Shown here piece after piece: positions 1 to 8,573 of a DNA stretch of 34,817 bases. Each line of letters opens with the position of its first letter. The stretch's first letter is position 1. Position numbers and translations under genes: made by a program. Source of the DNA: JAVVEW01 sp032251045. Its GTDB lineage: Bacteria > Pseudomonadota > Gammaproteobacteria > Methylococcales > Methylomonadaceae. The notes beneath the pieces were generated by a model, which worked only from the letters and a program-made list of their open reading frames with translations, ran no database searches and was not told the origin of the DNA. The stretch spans positions 1 to 34,817 of the forward strand of contig JAVVEW010000027.1 of assembly GCA_032251045.1 (NCBI GenBank), given 5' to 3'.

Positions 1-751
1 TAGTCAGGGAATCCCGCATGTCGCGAAAAAATGCCTGATCCTGACGGTCCGACTTGAGCATTGCAGTCGATTGCCCGATCACCTCCTCGCTCGAATAACC
101 GGTCAATTCACTAAAGGCCGGATTAATCGCCACGATCCGGTTATCAATATCCGCCACCACAATGGCTTCTTCAATCGCCATGTAAACGGTGGCTGCCAAT
201 TGCAGTTCCTGTTCGTTACGTTTGCGCTCGCTAATATCCACCATGGCCGCCAGACAACTCTTACCACTGGTGTCGGCCGTCGCCTCGATCGCCACCCAGC
301 AGGGTTTGCCGTCAAGCGTCAGCATCATCTCGCAACGCTGCGTATCGGCATGGGCAAATACCTTTTCCAAAAAACCTTTGAATATTGGCCGATATTCGCT
401 GGCGACGAAATCAACAAAATGTCGTCCGGTAATCTTGACCCGGTCGATGGTCAACAAACGCTCACCTTTGAAGTTCGTTTGATGAATGCTGCCATCTTCC
501 GCCAAGGTAAAGTAGGCCATCGGCGCGAAATCGAACAGTTCGGCATAACGCGCCAAGGCTTGCTCTGCGGTGCTCCGGGCTTCCCGCAAGGCCTCGTTTT
601 GCATCTCCAATTCGACCTGATGCACTTGCAGTTCGTGTAACAACCGTTGTTGCGATTCGGGCGAATCTCCGGGCGGCGTATCGGCGAGTTGACGCTCGGC
701 ACGCTGGCGTAGTTTCCCGATATCGCTGTCGGTTTCATGCCGATTGTTCAT
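1..751 (-). CDS. PAS-domain signalling protein, C-terminus cut off by window edge
   Basis: I translated this frame by hand. It starts at the ATG at 751 (protein start MNNRHETDSDIGKLRQRAER) and stays open for 250 codons to the window edge. Residues about 35-70 form a Gln/Glu/Leu-rich coiled coil. A first PAS domain follows (about 68-180) and ends in a PAC-like segment with DISERKRNEQEL. A second PAS begins at about 187 and contains NPAFSELTGYSSEEVIG. The output domain lies outside the window; a histidine kinase or GGDEF/EAL module would be typical, but neither is visible. The start overlaps the last 17 bases of the upstream CheB-CheR fusion, so the two are probably translationally coupled and act in one signalling pathway. 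The role as a sensor is inferred from the family. Confidence 0.85.
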   Translation of the reverse strand, partial: MNNRHETDSDIGKLRQRAERQLADTPPGDSPESQQRLLHELQVHQVELEMQNEALREARSTAEQALARYAELFDFAPMAYFTLAEDGSIHQTNFKGERLLTIDRVKITGRHFVDFVASEYRPIFKGFLEKVFAHADTQRCEMMLTLDGKPCWVAIEATADTSGKSCLAAMVDISERKRNEQELQLAATVYMAIEEAIVVADIDNRIVAINPAFSELTGYSSEEVIGQSTAMLKSDRQDQAFFRDMRDSLT

Positions 752-3350
752 GAGTATTCCTTAATTCGGCTTCCAACTTCTTGGTTTCGGAAATATCGAT
801 AAAGGTAATCACCACGCCATCGATTAAATTGTCCTGGGTTCGGTAGGGCATGATCCTCACCTTGAACCAGCGCTCGTCGCGAGTTTTGACTTGCTTTTCC
901 ACGAACAGCAGCGTAGTCAGTACTTCCAGGGCATCTTGATGCAGTTCCGGATAGTCAAGGTCGGTGACGATGTCTGACAACGGCCTACCGACATCGGCGG
1001 CAATCAACTTGAACAAACGGCTAATGTGACTGGTGAAACGGCGGATATTGAGGGCGTTGTCTAAAAATACCGTGGCGATTTCCATACTATTCAACAGATT
1101 GCTCATGTCGTTACTGACCTGCGACAGATCGTCGATTTTGATTTGCAACTCGGCATTCACGGTTTGCAGTTCCTCGTTTAAAGACTGCATTTCCTCCTTA
1201 GAGGTAGTCAGTTCCTCGTTGGTGGACTGCAATTCTTCATTGGTCGATTGCAACTCTTCATTGGCGGATCTCAGTTCTTCTTGTGAGCTCTGCATATCCT
1301 CTCGCTGGGATTGCAAGTCTTCCCGAGCTTGCAATAGCTCGGCCTGTAGCAATGTTTGCGCGTCGTTGGGCAATTTACCCGAAGGTTTGGCGGCAAGTGG
1401 CGCCGCCACATCGGTAAACACCACCATCAACATCCCTTTTAGGGCGTCGGGTTTGCTAATGGCCTGTACCAATAGATTCACGGTTTGGCTGCCTCCGCCA
1501 TCGGTCGTTACCGTCAGACCAGGCATATGTATGGCTTCGGTTTGACTGTAGGCTTTTTTTAACGCGCCGATGAATGCATATCGCAGCCCCTCGCGGGCCA
1601 TGGCATGGATATTCCAATTGGCCTTACCGGCGGCCGGCTCCAGATATTTGCCGGTACGGCCGCTGATGTAAAGAATGTCGCCATCGGCATTGACCAATAC
1701 CGCCGCCGGCGCGAAGTGTTGCAGCAATAATTGATCCGCCAAACTTTGCAGGTTGGCGATAGGCGGTTTTTTGTCAGATTCTTCGGCCACGGTTATTACT
1801 GGAAAATATTGGGTAGGGAAATCGACATCCAATGGAAAAAGATTGCCAATGCGTCGATAAAGCCGGGATTTGTTGTCGATTGTGCTAAATAAGTGACTAA
1901 TATTACCTATCGTTTCGGCGTTGCCGAGCAACAGAATGCCGTGGATCGTGAGCGCGTAGTGGAATAGCAAGATCAGTTTTTTCTGTAATTCCTGACTTAG
2001 GTAAATCAATAGGTTGCGGCAGCACAACACGTCCAACTTGGTAAAAGGCGGATCCATAATCACATTATGCGGCGCGAAAATCACCATCTCGCGGATTTCC
2101 TTGTTGATGCGATAGCCATCTCCATCGGCAGTAAAGAAACGTGCCAGCCTATCCGCGGACATATCCCCGGCAATCGTTGTCGGATAGAAACCTTGCCGGG
2201 CTTTGTTGATGGCATCCTGATCCAGATCGGTGGCAAAGATTTGTAGTTTAAACGGCTGTAGGCATTTGCTTGCCGCTAACACTTCCTTAAAGATCATCGC
2301 CAGAGAATACGCTTCCTCACCTGTCGAGCAAGCCGGCACCCAGGCCCGCAAGGCTTTACCGGTTGGATATTGCGCAAGCAGCGTCGGAATGGCATCGCTC
2401 TTCAAAGACTCCCAGATTGCCGGATCGCGAAAAAAACGGGTGACACCAATCAACAGCTCCTTGAACAATAAATCCAGTTCCTGAGGATTTTCGCGTAAAT
2501 AACGCACATATTTGGCTATCGCGTCGATTTGGTGCAGTCCCATGCGTCTTTCGATGCGGCGATAAATGGTGTTTTTTTTGTAAAGCGAAAAATCGTTACC
2601 GCTGCGCTCGCGTAGCAAAATCACAATTTGCTCCAGAGCACTTTGGTTTTTTAAAACCAAGACTTTATCCGTTTCGACATGCAGGCCGTGCGAACTATGG
2701 GTGAGATAGGTCAGTATCTTGTCCCACAGATGTTGCGGCGGCGCGACGATATCCGCCAGACCAGCGTCGATGGCGCTACGCGGCATCGAATCGAATTGCG
2801 CGGAATCCGGAGCTTGCACTACCGCCAAGCCGGCATTTTCCTTGATGGCGCGCAACCCCAAGGTGCCGTCCGAGCCCATTCCCGACAAAATTACACCAAT
2901 GGCCCGTTCATGCTGATCGTCGGCCAACGCCCGGAAAAACGAATCGATGGGTAAGCGCAGGCCGCGTGGCTCCAGCGGTTCCAGAAGGTGCAGTTTACCG
3001 TGCAGAATGGACAGGTCTTTATTGGGAGGAATGACATACACCCAATCGGGCTTGACTTTCATCCGCTCGCCAACCTGGGTTACTGTCAAAGGCGTAACAC
3101 GCTGCAACAAGTCCGGTAACATGCCTTGGTGATGCGGATCGAGATGCTGAATAACCACAAACGCCACCCCGCTGACCGCCGGAACCTGTGCAAAAAACTG
3201 TTCCAAGGCTTCCAATCCGCCGGCGGAGGCGCCGACTCCAATGACTAACGGTGCGTCTACGGCGTTGAGGCTCGATTGGGCCCTTGCGGTCTTGGTGCCG
3301 ACTTGCGTTAAGGCATTGCAATCTGTTCTGTCAGATGGGGATTTATCCAT
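735..3350 (-). CDS. CheB-CheR fusion protein with coiled coil and PAS domain
   Basis: An 871-residue protein joining a chemoreceptor methylesterase to a methyltransferase. The CheB-like domain (about 35-215) carries GVGASAGG with nucleophile Ser42, His69 in QHLDPHH and Asp161 in GMGSDG, so the catalytic triad is intact. No receiver domain precedes it. The CheR-like domain (about 235-505) shows RFFRDP (305-310), the SAM-binding PACSTGEEAYSLAM (339-352) and KLDVLCCRNLLIYL (about 438-451). Residues 665-745 are a long coiled coil with repeated EELQSTNEELQSTNEEL units, and a PAS domain (about 748-860) ends in FIDISETKKLEAEL. No chemoreceptor or CheA lies nearby, so this is probably a stand-alone sensory regulator rather than part of a flagellar chemotaxis operon. 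It is followed directly by the overlapping PAS protein. Confidence 0.93.
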   Translation of the reverse strand: MDKSPSDRTDCNALTQVGTKTARAQSSLNAVDAPLVIGVGASAGGLEALEQFFAQVPAVSGVAFVVIQHLDPHHQGMLPDLLQRVTPLTVTQVGERMKVKPDWVYVIPPNKDLSILHGKLHLLEPLEPRGLRLPIDSFFRALADDQHERAIGVILSGMGSDGTLGLRAIKENAGLAVVQAPDSAQFDSMPRSAIDAGLADIVAPPQHLWDKILTYLTHSSHGLHVETDKVLVLKNQSALEQIVILLRERSGNDFSLYKKNTIYRRIERRMGLHQIDAIAKYVRYLRENPQELDLLFKELLIGVTRFFRDPAIWESLKSDAIPTLLAQYPTGKALRAWVPACSTGEEAYSLAMIFKEVLAASKCLQPFKLQIFATDLDQDAINKARQGFYPTTIAGDMSADRLARFFTADGDGYRINKEIREMVIFAPHNVIMDPPFTKLDVLCCRNLLIYLSQELQKKLILLFHYALTIHGILLLGNAETIGNISHLFSTIDNKSRLYRRIGNLFPLDVDFPTQYFPVITVAEESDKKPPIANLQSLADQLLLQHFAPAAVLVNADGDILYISGRTGKYLEPAAGKANWNIHAMAREGLRYAFIGALKKAYSQTEAIHMPGLTVTTDGGGSQTVNLLVQAISKPDALKGMLMVVFTDVAAPLAAKPSGKLPNDAQTLLQAELLQAREDLQSQREDMQSSQEELRSANEELQSTNEELQSTNEELTTSKEEMQSLNEELQTVNAELQIKIDDLSQVSNDMSNLLNSMEIATVFLDNALNIRRFTSHISRLFKLIAADVGRPLSDIVTDLDYPELHQDALEVLTTLLFVEKQVKTRDERWFKVRIMPYRTQDNLIDGVVITFIDISETKKLEAELRNTHEQSA

Positions 3351-3366
3351 AAAATGACTTGCTTAA

Positions 3367-3498
3367 ATGCGAATTCAGAGCTAAAAATCACCAGTATTGA
3401 TAAAGCAGTGGCTTGTCTATGTGTGATTGAGGGTGAGTAAGGTTTCTCTCAATAGTTTACCGTTATAAACCGGTTTCTATTCAGCTCTTAATTCGCAT
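3367..3498. repeat. 16-bp inverted repeat with arms 100 bp apart
   Basis: ATGCGAATTCAGAGCT at 3367-3382 is matched by the reverse complement of 3483-3498 (ATGCGAATTAAGAGCT), 15 of 16 bases. The pair lies in the non-coding stretch upstream of the CheB-CheR gene. No clear target-site duplication flanks the arms and no reading frame fills the space between them. It could be the ends of a tiny non-autonomous element, a regulatory looping pair, or chance. Confidence 0.45.
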
Positions 3499-3570
3499 TA
3501 TTCCCGGAGTAAAACTTAAAGATCATGCGCGTATCAAACACGCCGGTTGTGATAGAAAGCTGACTGTTTT

Positions 3571-3702
3571 TTATCGGTGTATCAGGCCCAAGATACCCAC
3601 AACGATTAAATACACCGCCACGAAATAATTTAAAAATCTTGGCACCACCAATATTAAAATGCCCATTACCAGCGCCAGTATGGGTTCGATTGCAATATTC
3701 AT
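3571..3702 (-). CDS. DUF3096 family small membrane protein
   Basis: A 43-residue protein found by reading the minus strand of the gap upstream of the CheB-CheR gene. It starts MNIAIEPILALVMGILIL and ends GILGLIHR. It has two hydrophobic stretches around a short polar turn that contains VPRFLNYFVAVYLIVVG, the pattern I associate with DUF3096 (a proline-arginine turn followed by LNYFVAVYLIVIG). An AGGAA Shine-Dalgarno lies about 6 bases before the ATG, and the reading ends at TAA 3571-3573. The function of DUF3096 is not known; such proteins are often found near stress genes. The remaining non-coding sequence from 3351 to 3989 holds the inverted repeat described separately and no other gene I can support. 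Confidence 0.85.
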   Translation of the reverse strand: MNIAIEPILALVMGILILVVPRFLNYFVAVYLIVVGILGLIHR

Positions 3703-3989
3703 ATTAGTTCCTGAAAACGTATTTCAATAAAAAGGGTTAACCGTGACATTGGTGGTCGTGTCATGCGGATAACTATGCGCGACTGCTCCAGTTCTTTCAT
3801 CTTTTCGATTGTAGCCGCTTTTTCCCGTAACGGTGCCGGAATTTTGCTTTATCTGTTAGCGGCGTACTCGGATTTCTCCGTCAGGACGTCATTTCGGTGC
3901 TCACCTCGTTTGAGTTGCGTGACAAGCAAGTCTATATACTTGTTTTTAGTCTTTATGGTGTAGTCTGCTCTGTTGACGGGTATGGAGTG

Positions 3990-6029
3990 TTATGCCCATC
4001 TCGATTGTCTGCGCCGGGAATCAATCTTGCGCTGAGGAATGGCATCATGCAAGCTTTGTAAGGGGATGCCGGCGGCATGTCGTTGGTTGCGATAGCGAGC
4101 CAGTGCCCACAGCGGGAAGAATTTGTCGTAGCCGTGGTATTTCAGATAAAAAAACTTCGGAAAGCCGGGCGCATTGAAGTTATCGTCATGCCAGAAACCA
4201 TCGACTTGTTGGGTTTTCAGCAAATGATACACGCCGGCCTCGACGGCGGGGCACTCCGTCTCGCCGGCCGACAGTAAGGCCAGTATCGCCAGCGCGGTAT
4301 GGAATGCGGTACTGGTATCGGCTTCACCACGCACACTTGCATCGTGATAGCTGACATTGTCCTCGCCCCAACCGCCATCGGCGCGTTGTTTGGCTTTCAA
4401 CCACAGTACGGCCTTTTGTATGCTTGGGTCATTCCGGGGAATGCCGGCCGCTTCAAAACCGTATAGTACCGACCAGGTGCCGTAAATGTAATTGGTACCC
4501 CAACGGCCAAACCAGGAACCATCGCTTTCCTGCTGAGCGCGCAAATAGGCTATGCAGTCCTCGACAACATCGCTATATTCCAAGTGCCGAACAGCAAGCT
4601 TGCCCAACAACATGAGGCAGCGTCCACTGACATCGGCGGTGGGCGGGTCCAGCAAGGCGCCGTGGTCGGCGAATGGAATCTGATTCAGATAATAATGGGT
4701 ATTATCGGCGTCGAAAGCGCCATAACCGCCATTGCGCGATTGCATGCCGGCAATCCAGCCGGCCGCGCGTTGAATATTCCCGGCAAATTTCACGCTGTCC
4801 GCTTGCAGCATGGCATAAGCAACGACCGCGGTATCGTCCACATCGGGGTAATAACTGTTACCGAACTGGAAAGCCCAGCCGCCGCCTCTTAGCCCTGGTC
4901 GCTGAATTTGCCAGTCCCCCGGCTCGCCTTGCAATTGCTTGCCGGCCAGCCAATGCAAAGCGGCATCCAGGGCGTTTTTAATTGCCGGATCGCCGGTGTA
5001 ATGATTGACTTCCTGCAAGGTCAGTGCCGCCAGGCCGGTATCCCAAATCGGTGACACACAGGGTTGGCAATAGGCCGAGTCGTCTTTGACGACCAATAAT
5101 TTATCGATGGCGGCTCTGGCTGTCCGCCGTCGTGGATCGTCGACCGGCACACCCAGATAATCCATCACTTCGTAAGCATTCACCATGGCGGTAAAAATCC
5201 CCCCCAGACCGTCGATACCATTCAAGCGAGCCATGAACCAATCGTATGCCTTGGCGGTGGCCTTACGGCGGATAGCGTTGGGAATCAAACATTCCCAGCG
5301 CTGACCAAGGCGATCCAGCAGTAAAATAGCGTTGCCCAGCGGAGTTTTGACGTGTGAAAAATACTGTTTTTCTTGATCGGGAGGGTTCAGGAACAGCTCG
5401 GCAATGCCGATTTTGCCGGGATTCCGCGCCTTGACCTTGTAGCTGCACAGGATGGACAACGGCACCATCACGACCCGCGACCAATAGGAAACTTTATCGA
5501 TATGGAAGGGAAACCATTTGGGCAGCAGCATGATTTCCACCGGCATGAACGGTGTGGCTCGCCAGGGAACCTGTTCGAACATGGCCAGCATGATGCGAGT
5601 GAACACATTGGCCTTGGCGGCACCACCCTGGGCGCGTATCCACTCGCCGGCCATACGCAAAACGGGAGATTGGAGGTCATCACCGGCTAATTTAAGCGCG
5701 TAATAGACTTTAATCGTGCAACTGATGTCGCCGGCGCCGCCTTTGTATAAAGGGTAGCTGCCGTCCGGATTTTGTTGTCCGCGCAGGAAATGGGCGATTT
5801 TGCGCTGCAATAGCGGATCGATTTCGTCCAGGTAATGCAGCATCAGGATGTATTCGGCCGGAATGGTACAATCGGCCTCCAGTTCGAACAGCCAATTACC
5901 TGGTTGATGTTGCAGACTCAGCAATTCAGCTTTGGCTAGCTCAATCGCATCATTCAGGGTAGACGCCGAATGCGGTGCTGTGACATTAATGGCATATTGG
6001 TCGGCGCTTAATAGGTTCTTGCTTGGCAT
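3990..6029 (-). CDS. shc: Squalene-hopene cyclase
   Basis: Cyclises squalene to hopene/diplopterol, the committed step of hopanoid synthesis, at the inner membrane. I place the start at the ATG at 6029 (MPSKNLLSADQYAINV), giving 679 residues, a usual size for the family. The frame stays open to 6266, but those 79 extra residues are low-complexity, look unlike the family and span an intrinsic terminator. The protonating DxDD motif is intact at 396-399 (YYPDVDDTAV). QW-type repeats recur, for example QQNPDGSYPLY (85-95), QSRNGGYGAFD (430-440), QQESDGSWFG (499-508), KQRADGGWGE (547-556) and QQVDGFWHD (607-615). The C-terminal 20 residues are Arg/Gln-rich. No other hopanoid gene is in view. No strong Shine-Dalgarno precedes 6029, so the exact start is less certain than the identity. 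Confidence 0.95.
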   Translation of the reverse strand: MPSKNLLSADQYAINVTAPHSASTLNDAIELAKAELLSLQHQPGNWLFELEADCTIPAEYILMLHYLDEIDPLLQRKIAHFLRGQQNPDGSYPLYKGGAGDISCTIKVYYALKLAGDDLQSPVLRMAGEWIRAQGGAAKANVFTRIMLAMFEQVPWRATPFMPVEIMLLPKWFPFHIDKVSYWSRVVMVPLSILCSYKVKARNPGKIGIAELFLNPPDQEKQYFSHVKTPLGNAILLLDRLGQRWECLIPNAIRRKATAKAYDWFMARLNGIDGLGGIFTAMVNAYEVMDYLGVPVDDPRRRTARAAIDKLLVVKDDSAYCQPCVSPIWDTGLAALTLQEVNHYTGDPAIKNALDAALHWLAGKQLQGEPGDWQIQRPGLRGGGWAFQFGNSYYPDVDDTAVVAYAMLQADSVKFAGNIQRAAGWIAGMQSRNGGYGAFDADNTHYYLNQIPFADHGALLDPPTADVSGRCLMLLGKLAVRHLEYSDVVEDCIAYLRAQQESDGSWFGRWGTNYIYGTWSVLYGFEAAGIPRNDPSIQKAVLWLKAKQRADGGWGEDNVSYHDASVRGEADTSTAFHTALAILALLSAGETECPAVEAGVYHLLKTQQVDGFWHDDNFNAPGFPKFFYLKYHGYDKFFPLWALARYRNQRHAAGIPLQSLHDAIPQRKIDSRRRQSRWA

Positions 6030-6099
6030 GACGGGGATGTACTCTGAGTTTGTTTTTAGCTCGGTCTGTCCGGCAGCTGCCGCAAATCTCCTGACGGTC

Positions 6100-6136
6100 A
6101 AAAAAAAACCGCAGCAACGTAGTAACGTTGCTACGG
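6100..6136 (-). terminator. Intrinsic terminator in the shc leader (possible attenuator)
   Basis: Read on the minus strand, a 12-bp stem with one mismatch (CCGtAGCAACGT / ACGTTGCTgCGG, loop TACT) occupies 6136-6109. It is followed at once by nine U residues (the A-run 6100-6108 on the plus strand). This is a textbook Rho-independent terminator. It lies about 70 bases upstream of the shc start codon, and no other minus-strand gene lies before it. A competing hairpin, TACGGC/GCCGTA around a 6-base loop just upstream, shares bases with the foot of the terminator stem. A second perfect palindrome, CGGCAGCTGCCG, lies between it and shc (6071-6082). This may be an attenuator or the end of a short RNA. 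Confidence 0.7.
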
Positions 6137-6215
6137 CGAGTGGGCCGTATGGCCGTGCAGACTGTCTGAGATGCGCGTGATGACAAAAGATATTTGGCAA
6201 GCCAAGCCGAAGCGA

Positions 6216-6244
6216 TTTATGCTCAATATAACCAACTCTGGCAA
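6216..6244 (-). promoter_or_regulatory. Candidate sigma-70 promoter for shc leader
   Basis: On the minus strand TTGCCA (6244-6239) is followed after 17 bases by CATAAA (6221-6216), a good -35 and a moderate -10. Transcription would start near 6209, giving a leader of about 110 bases before the end of the terminator and about 180 bases before the shc ATG. The rest of the shc-crp gap (6245-6482) shows no gene; the crp promoter was not identified. Confidence 0.4.
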
Positions 6245-6482
6245 ACCGGTCTGTTCGGTATCGCACATAGGGTTATTGCCAGCGATTCGGCAATAGTGGC
6301 GCTGGGTACGGCAGGCAGCCGACAATCCTTTGGGTCGGTGCGATCCATGTAGTAAGGGCGGGATGCGCCCGGTTAGCTTGTGCAGAGGCATTGCCTGTGG
6401 TTGGAGCGCGGGCTAAGAACTCACCGAAGCGACTCAAGCAATAGCTGCGGAATCCTCGTTCTTTAGGGCAAGGGGGATGCCA

Positions 6483-7220
6483 ATGTTTAAGACAATGACT
6501 ACCCCTTTTATGAACGACCTGAATAATCTTAACCAGAACCAATTACTACGCGCATTGCCTGCCGAAGCATCCGAATTGCTGCTTCCGCATCTTGAACCCG
6601 TTGACTTGACGCTTGGCGAAGTCATTTACGAATCGGGCGGCGAGTTGTGTTACGTCTATTTTCCGGTTACCTGTATCGTTTCGCTGTTGTATGTGATGGA
6701 AAACGGTTCGTCGGCGGAAATCGCCGTGGTCGGAAAGGATGGCATTGTCGGCGTGGCGCTGTTCATGGGCGGCGGCAGCATGCCCAATCGGGCGGTGGTG
6801 CAAAGTGCCGGGCAGGCGTATCGCTTGCGCAGCCAATTACTTATGCAGGCCTTCAATCAGCATGGGGCGATACATCATCTGCTATTGCGTTATACCCAAG
6901 CCTTGATTACTCAAATGGCGCAGACCGCGGTTTGCAATCGGCATCATTCCATCGATCAACAGCTGTGCCGCTGGTTGTTGCTCAGTCTGGATCGATTGCC
7001 TACCAGTGAATTGACCATGACGCAGGAGCTGATCGCCAATATGCTGGGCGTGCGCCGGGAAGGCGTGACGGAGGCCGCCGGCAAACTGCAACAAGCCGGT
7101 TTGATTTATTACAGTCGGGGTAAAATTCTGGTGCTGGACAGACCCGGCCTGGAAGCCCGTGTCTGCGAATGTTATCAAGTGGTTAAAACCGAATCGGAAC
7201 GACTTCTGCCTTCTCGGTAA
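6483..7220 (+). CDS. Crp/Fnr family transcriptional regulator
   Basis: A regulator with an N-terminal cyclic-nucleotide-binding-like beta barrel (about 20-140, with GEVIYESGGELCYVYFPVTCIVSLL and EIAVVGKDGIVGVALFMGG) and a C-terminal winged helix (about 160-235). The helix-turn-helix is near LTMTQELIANMLGVRREGVTEAA. There is no Fnr-type N-terminal cysteine cluster and no clear cAMP-binding RxS phosphate motif, so the effector is unknown. I prefer the ATG at 6483 over the ATG at 6477: AGGGGG at 6471-6476 is six bases from the former and abuts the latter. The product is then 245 residues. It is transcribed divergently from shc and stands upstream of sspA, separated by 289 bases. It is not the canonical Crp. 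Confidence 0.88.
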   Translation: MFKTMTTPFMNDLNNLNQNQLLRALPAEASELLLPHLEPVDLTLGEVIYESGGELCYVYFPVTCIVSLLYVMENGSSAEIAVVGKDGIVGVALFMGGGSMPNRAVVQSAGQAYRLRSQLLMQAFNQHGAIHHLLLRYTQALITQMAQTAVCNRHHSIDQQLCRWLLLSLDRLPTSELTMTQELIANMLGVRREGVTEAAGKLQQAGLIYYSRGKILVLDRPGLEARVCECYQVVKTESERLLPSR

Positions 7221-7443
7221 ACGCCTGGAGAGGTCGCGCAAGATGACTCATGTCATCGCAGAAGATATGGAACTGAGCTGAGTGGACATGAGGGTGCGCA
7301 GGCTATCCCGACTCAGAGCATGCCCTGATGCTTTCATTGATGGCGCAGGGCCAGTCGCGTGATGAAAAGAGCGCCGGTGACGCGCCATGCAGGGCTCGGA
7401 AACGTCAATCCTCAGTCAATAGTGGCTCAGTGTACGAGTTCGG

Positions 7444-7470
7444 TTGCGTGTTTTTCATTCGTGTTATAAT
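7444..7470 (+). promoter_or_regulatory. Candidate sspA promoter
   Basis: A perfect -10 hexamer TATAAT lies at 7465-7470, with TTGCGT at 7444-7449 as the best -35 (spacer 15 bases, short). Transcription would begin near 7477, about 33 bases before the sspA GTG. The remainder of the 7221-7509 gap holds a small hairpin at 7242-7257 without a T-tract and no supported gene. Confidence 0.5.
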
Positions 7471-7509
7471 GAGAATTTTGGCCATCACCAGTAAAGAGGT
7501 TAGTGATTT

Positions 7510-8145
7510 GTGACCAATACCCACGCCCGAAAATCCGTTATGACTTTATTTTCCGTATCTAACTGTGCTCTAAGCCATGGCGTGCGTCTGGTGTTGCATG
7601 AAAAAAACATCACCGCCGAAATCGAATATTACGATATCAATAATCCGCCCGAAGATTTATTGGATTTCAATCCGACAGCGGTATCGCCGACGCTGATCGA
7701 GCGGGATTTGGTGCTGTATGATTCGCGCATCATCATGGAATACCTGGATGAACGTTTTCCTCATCCACCGTTGCATCAAATGGATCCGGTATCACGCGCC
7801 AATGCCCGGATGTTGGTGCGCCGCATCGATCAGGAATGGTATCAATTGTTGGACGAAATCCTTAATTCGGGCGAGAAGAAAGCCGCCCGCGCCAAGAAAA
7901 TGCTTAAGGAAAGTCTGATGGCGTCGGAGCCGGTTTTCGCCGCCAAGCCATTTTTTATGAATGATGAGTTTTCTCTGATTGATTGTGTAATGGCGCCCTT
8001 ACTTTGGCGTTTGCCCGGTCTGGGTATCGAGCTGAATGGCATTGGCGAATCGGCAGAGCGCTATGCCAATCGCTTGTTCAAACGGCCTGCGTTTGCCGCC
8101 AGCATGAGTCCGTTGGAAAAAGACCTTTGGACAATTCCGAAATGA
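7510..8145 (+). CDS. sspA: Stringent starvation protein A (GST-fold RNA polymerase-associated protein)
   Basis: SspA binds RNA polymerase and modulates transcription in stationary phase. The 211-residue product has an N-terminal thioredoxin-like GST domain (MTLFSVSNCALSHGVRLVL; NPTAVSPTLIERDLVLYDSR) and a helical C-terminal domain (MNDEFSLIDCVMAPLLWRLPGLGIE), close in length and wording to E. coli SspA. I accept the GTG at 7510 because the resulting KSVMTLFS N-terminus matches the family, where residues precede the internal MTLF. AGAGG upstream could serve as ribosome-binding site. The gene overlaps sspB by four bases (ATGA). Confidence 0.96.
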   Translation: MTNTHARKSVMTLFSVSNCALSHGVRLVLHEKNITAEIEYYDINNPPEDLLDFNPTAVSPTLIERDLVLYDSRIIMEYLDERFPHPPLHQMDPVSRANARMLVRRIDQEWYQLLDEILNSGEKKAARAKKMLKESLMASEPVFAAKPFFMNDEFSLIDCVMAPLLWRLPGLGIELNGIGESAERYANRLFKRPAFAASMSPLEKDLWTIPK

Positions 8146-8537
8146 TTCCATTGAAACCCTATATATTCCGGGCCATTTACCAGTGGATTCTGGATAATGA
8201 ATTGACGCCGTTTATGTTGGTTGATGCCGAATTTCCCGGTGCAGTGGTGCCTCAAGCATTGGTCGAAGAGGGCCGTATTGTGCTGAATTTACGTCCACAA
8301 GCCATTCACGGCCTGGATATCAGCAATGAGCTGGTCGAATTTAACGCCCGTTTCAGCGGTAAGGCCATGCAATTGTCGATACCTATGGCAGCGATTTTGG
8401 CGATTTACGCCAAAGAAAACGGGCAGGGCATGATGTTTGAGTCTGAATCATCGGAAGAGGAAGCCGTGACTGATGATAACCCGGGTTCGCCGCCGCCAAG
8501 ACCAACCGGGAAACCCAAGCTCAGAGTGGTTAAATAG
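8142..8537 (+). CDS. sspB: ClpXP adaptor protein SspB
   Basis: SspB tethers ssrA-tagged proteins to the ClpXP protease. The 131-residue protein begins MIPLKPYIFRAIYQWILDN, typical of the SspB substrate-binding fold, and includes GRIVLNLRPQAIHGLDI and ARFSGKAMQLSIPMAAILAIYAKENGQGM. A long acidic, proline-rich linker (about 98-123) ends in the C-terminal ClpX-binding tail PKLRVVK. The start ATG is the one inside the sspA stop (ATGA), so the two are translationally coupled, as in many gammaproteobacteria. Confidence 0.97.
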   Translation: MIPLKPYIFRAIYQWILDNELTPFMLVDAEFPGAVVPQALVEEGRIVLNLRPQAIHGLDISNELVEFNARFSGKAMQLSIPMAAILAIYAKENGQGMMFESESSEEEAVTDDNPGSPPPRPTGKPKLRVVK

Positions 8538-8550
8538 CGGTTTTACCGTG

Positions 8551-8573
8551 CTATGTCGGGTTACCCGGCATAG
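8551..8573. terminator. Hairpin between convergent sspB and moaE
   Basis: CTATGTCGGG and CCCGGCATAG form a 10-bp stem (one T-G wobble) with a TTA loop. The moaE stop codon is in the loop and sspB ends 13 bases upstream. Neither side has a strong T-run (only TGTTTTG on the plus side), so it is a weak or bidirectional terminator. Confidence 0.5.

Noticed and set aside
1033..1545. 170-codon frame opposite the CheB-CheR gene
   Set aside because: Its repeated Ser/Leu/Cys pattern is the complement of the EELQSTNEEL coiled coil on the real strand.
3763..3963. 66-codon plus-strand frame upstream of DUF3096 gene
   Set aside because: No ribosome-binding site, no family resemblance and serine-rich low-quality sequence. 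Minus-strand frames in the same stretch also lack a credible start codon.
6030..6266. 79-codon in-frame N-terminal extension of squalene-hopene cyclase
   Set aside because: The extension is unlike the family, spans a strong intrinsic terminator and would make the protein far longer than normal; the ATG at 6029 gives a typical length.
7242..7257. Hairpin GATGAC-TCAT-GTCATC downstream of the Crp-type gene
   Set aside because: Only 6 base pairs and no T-tract, so not supported as a terminator.
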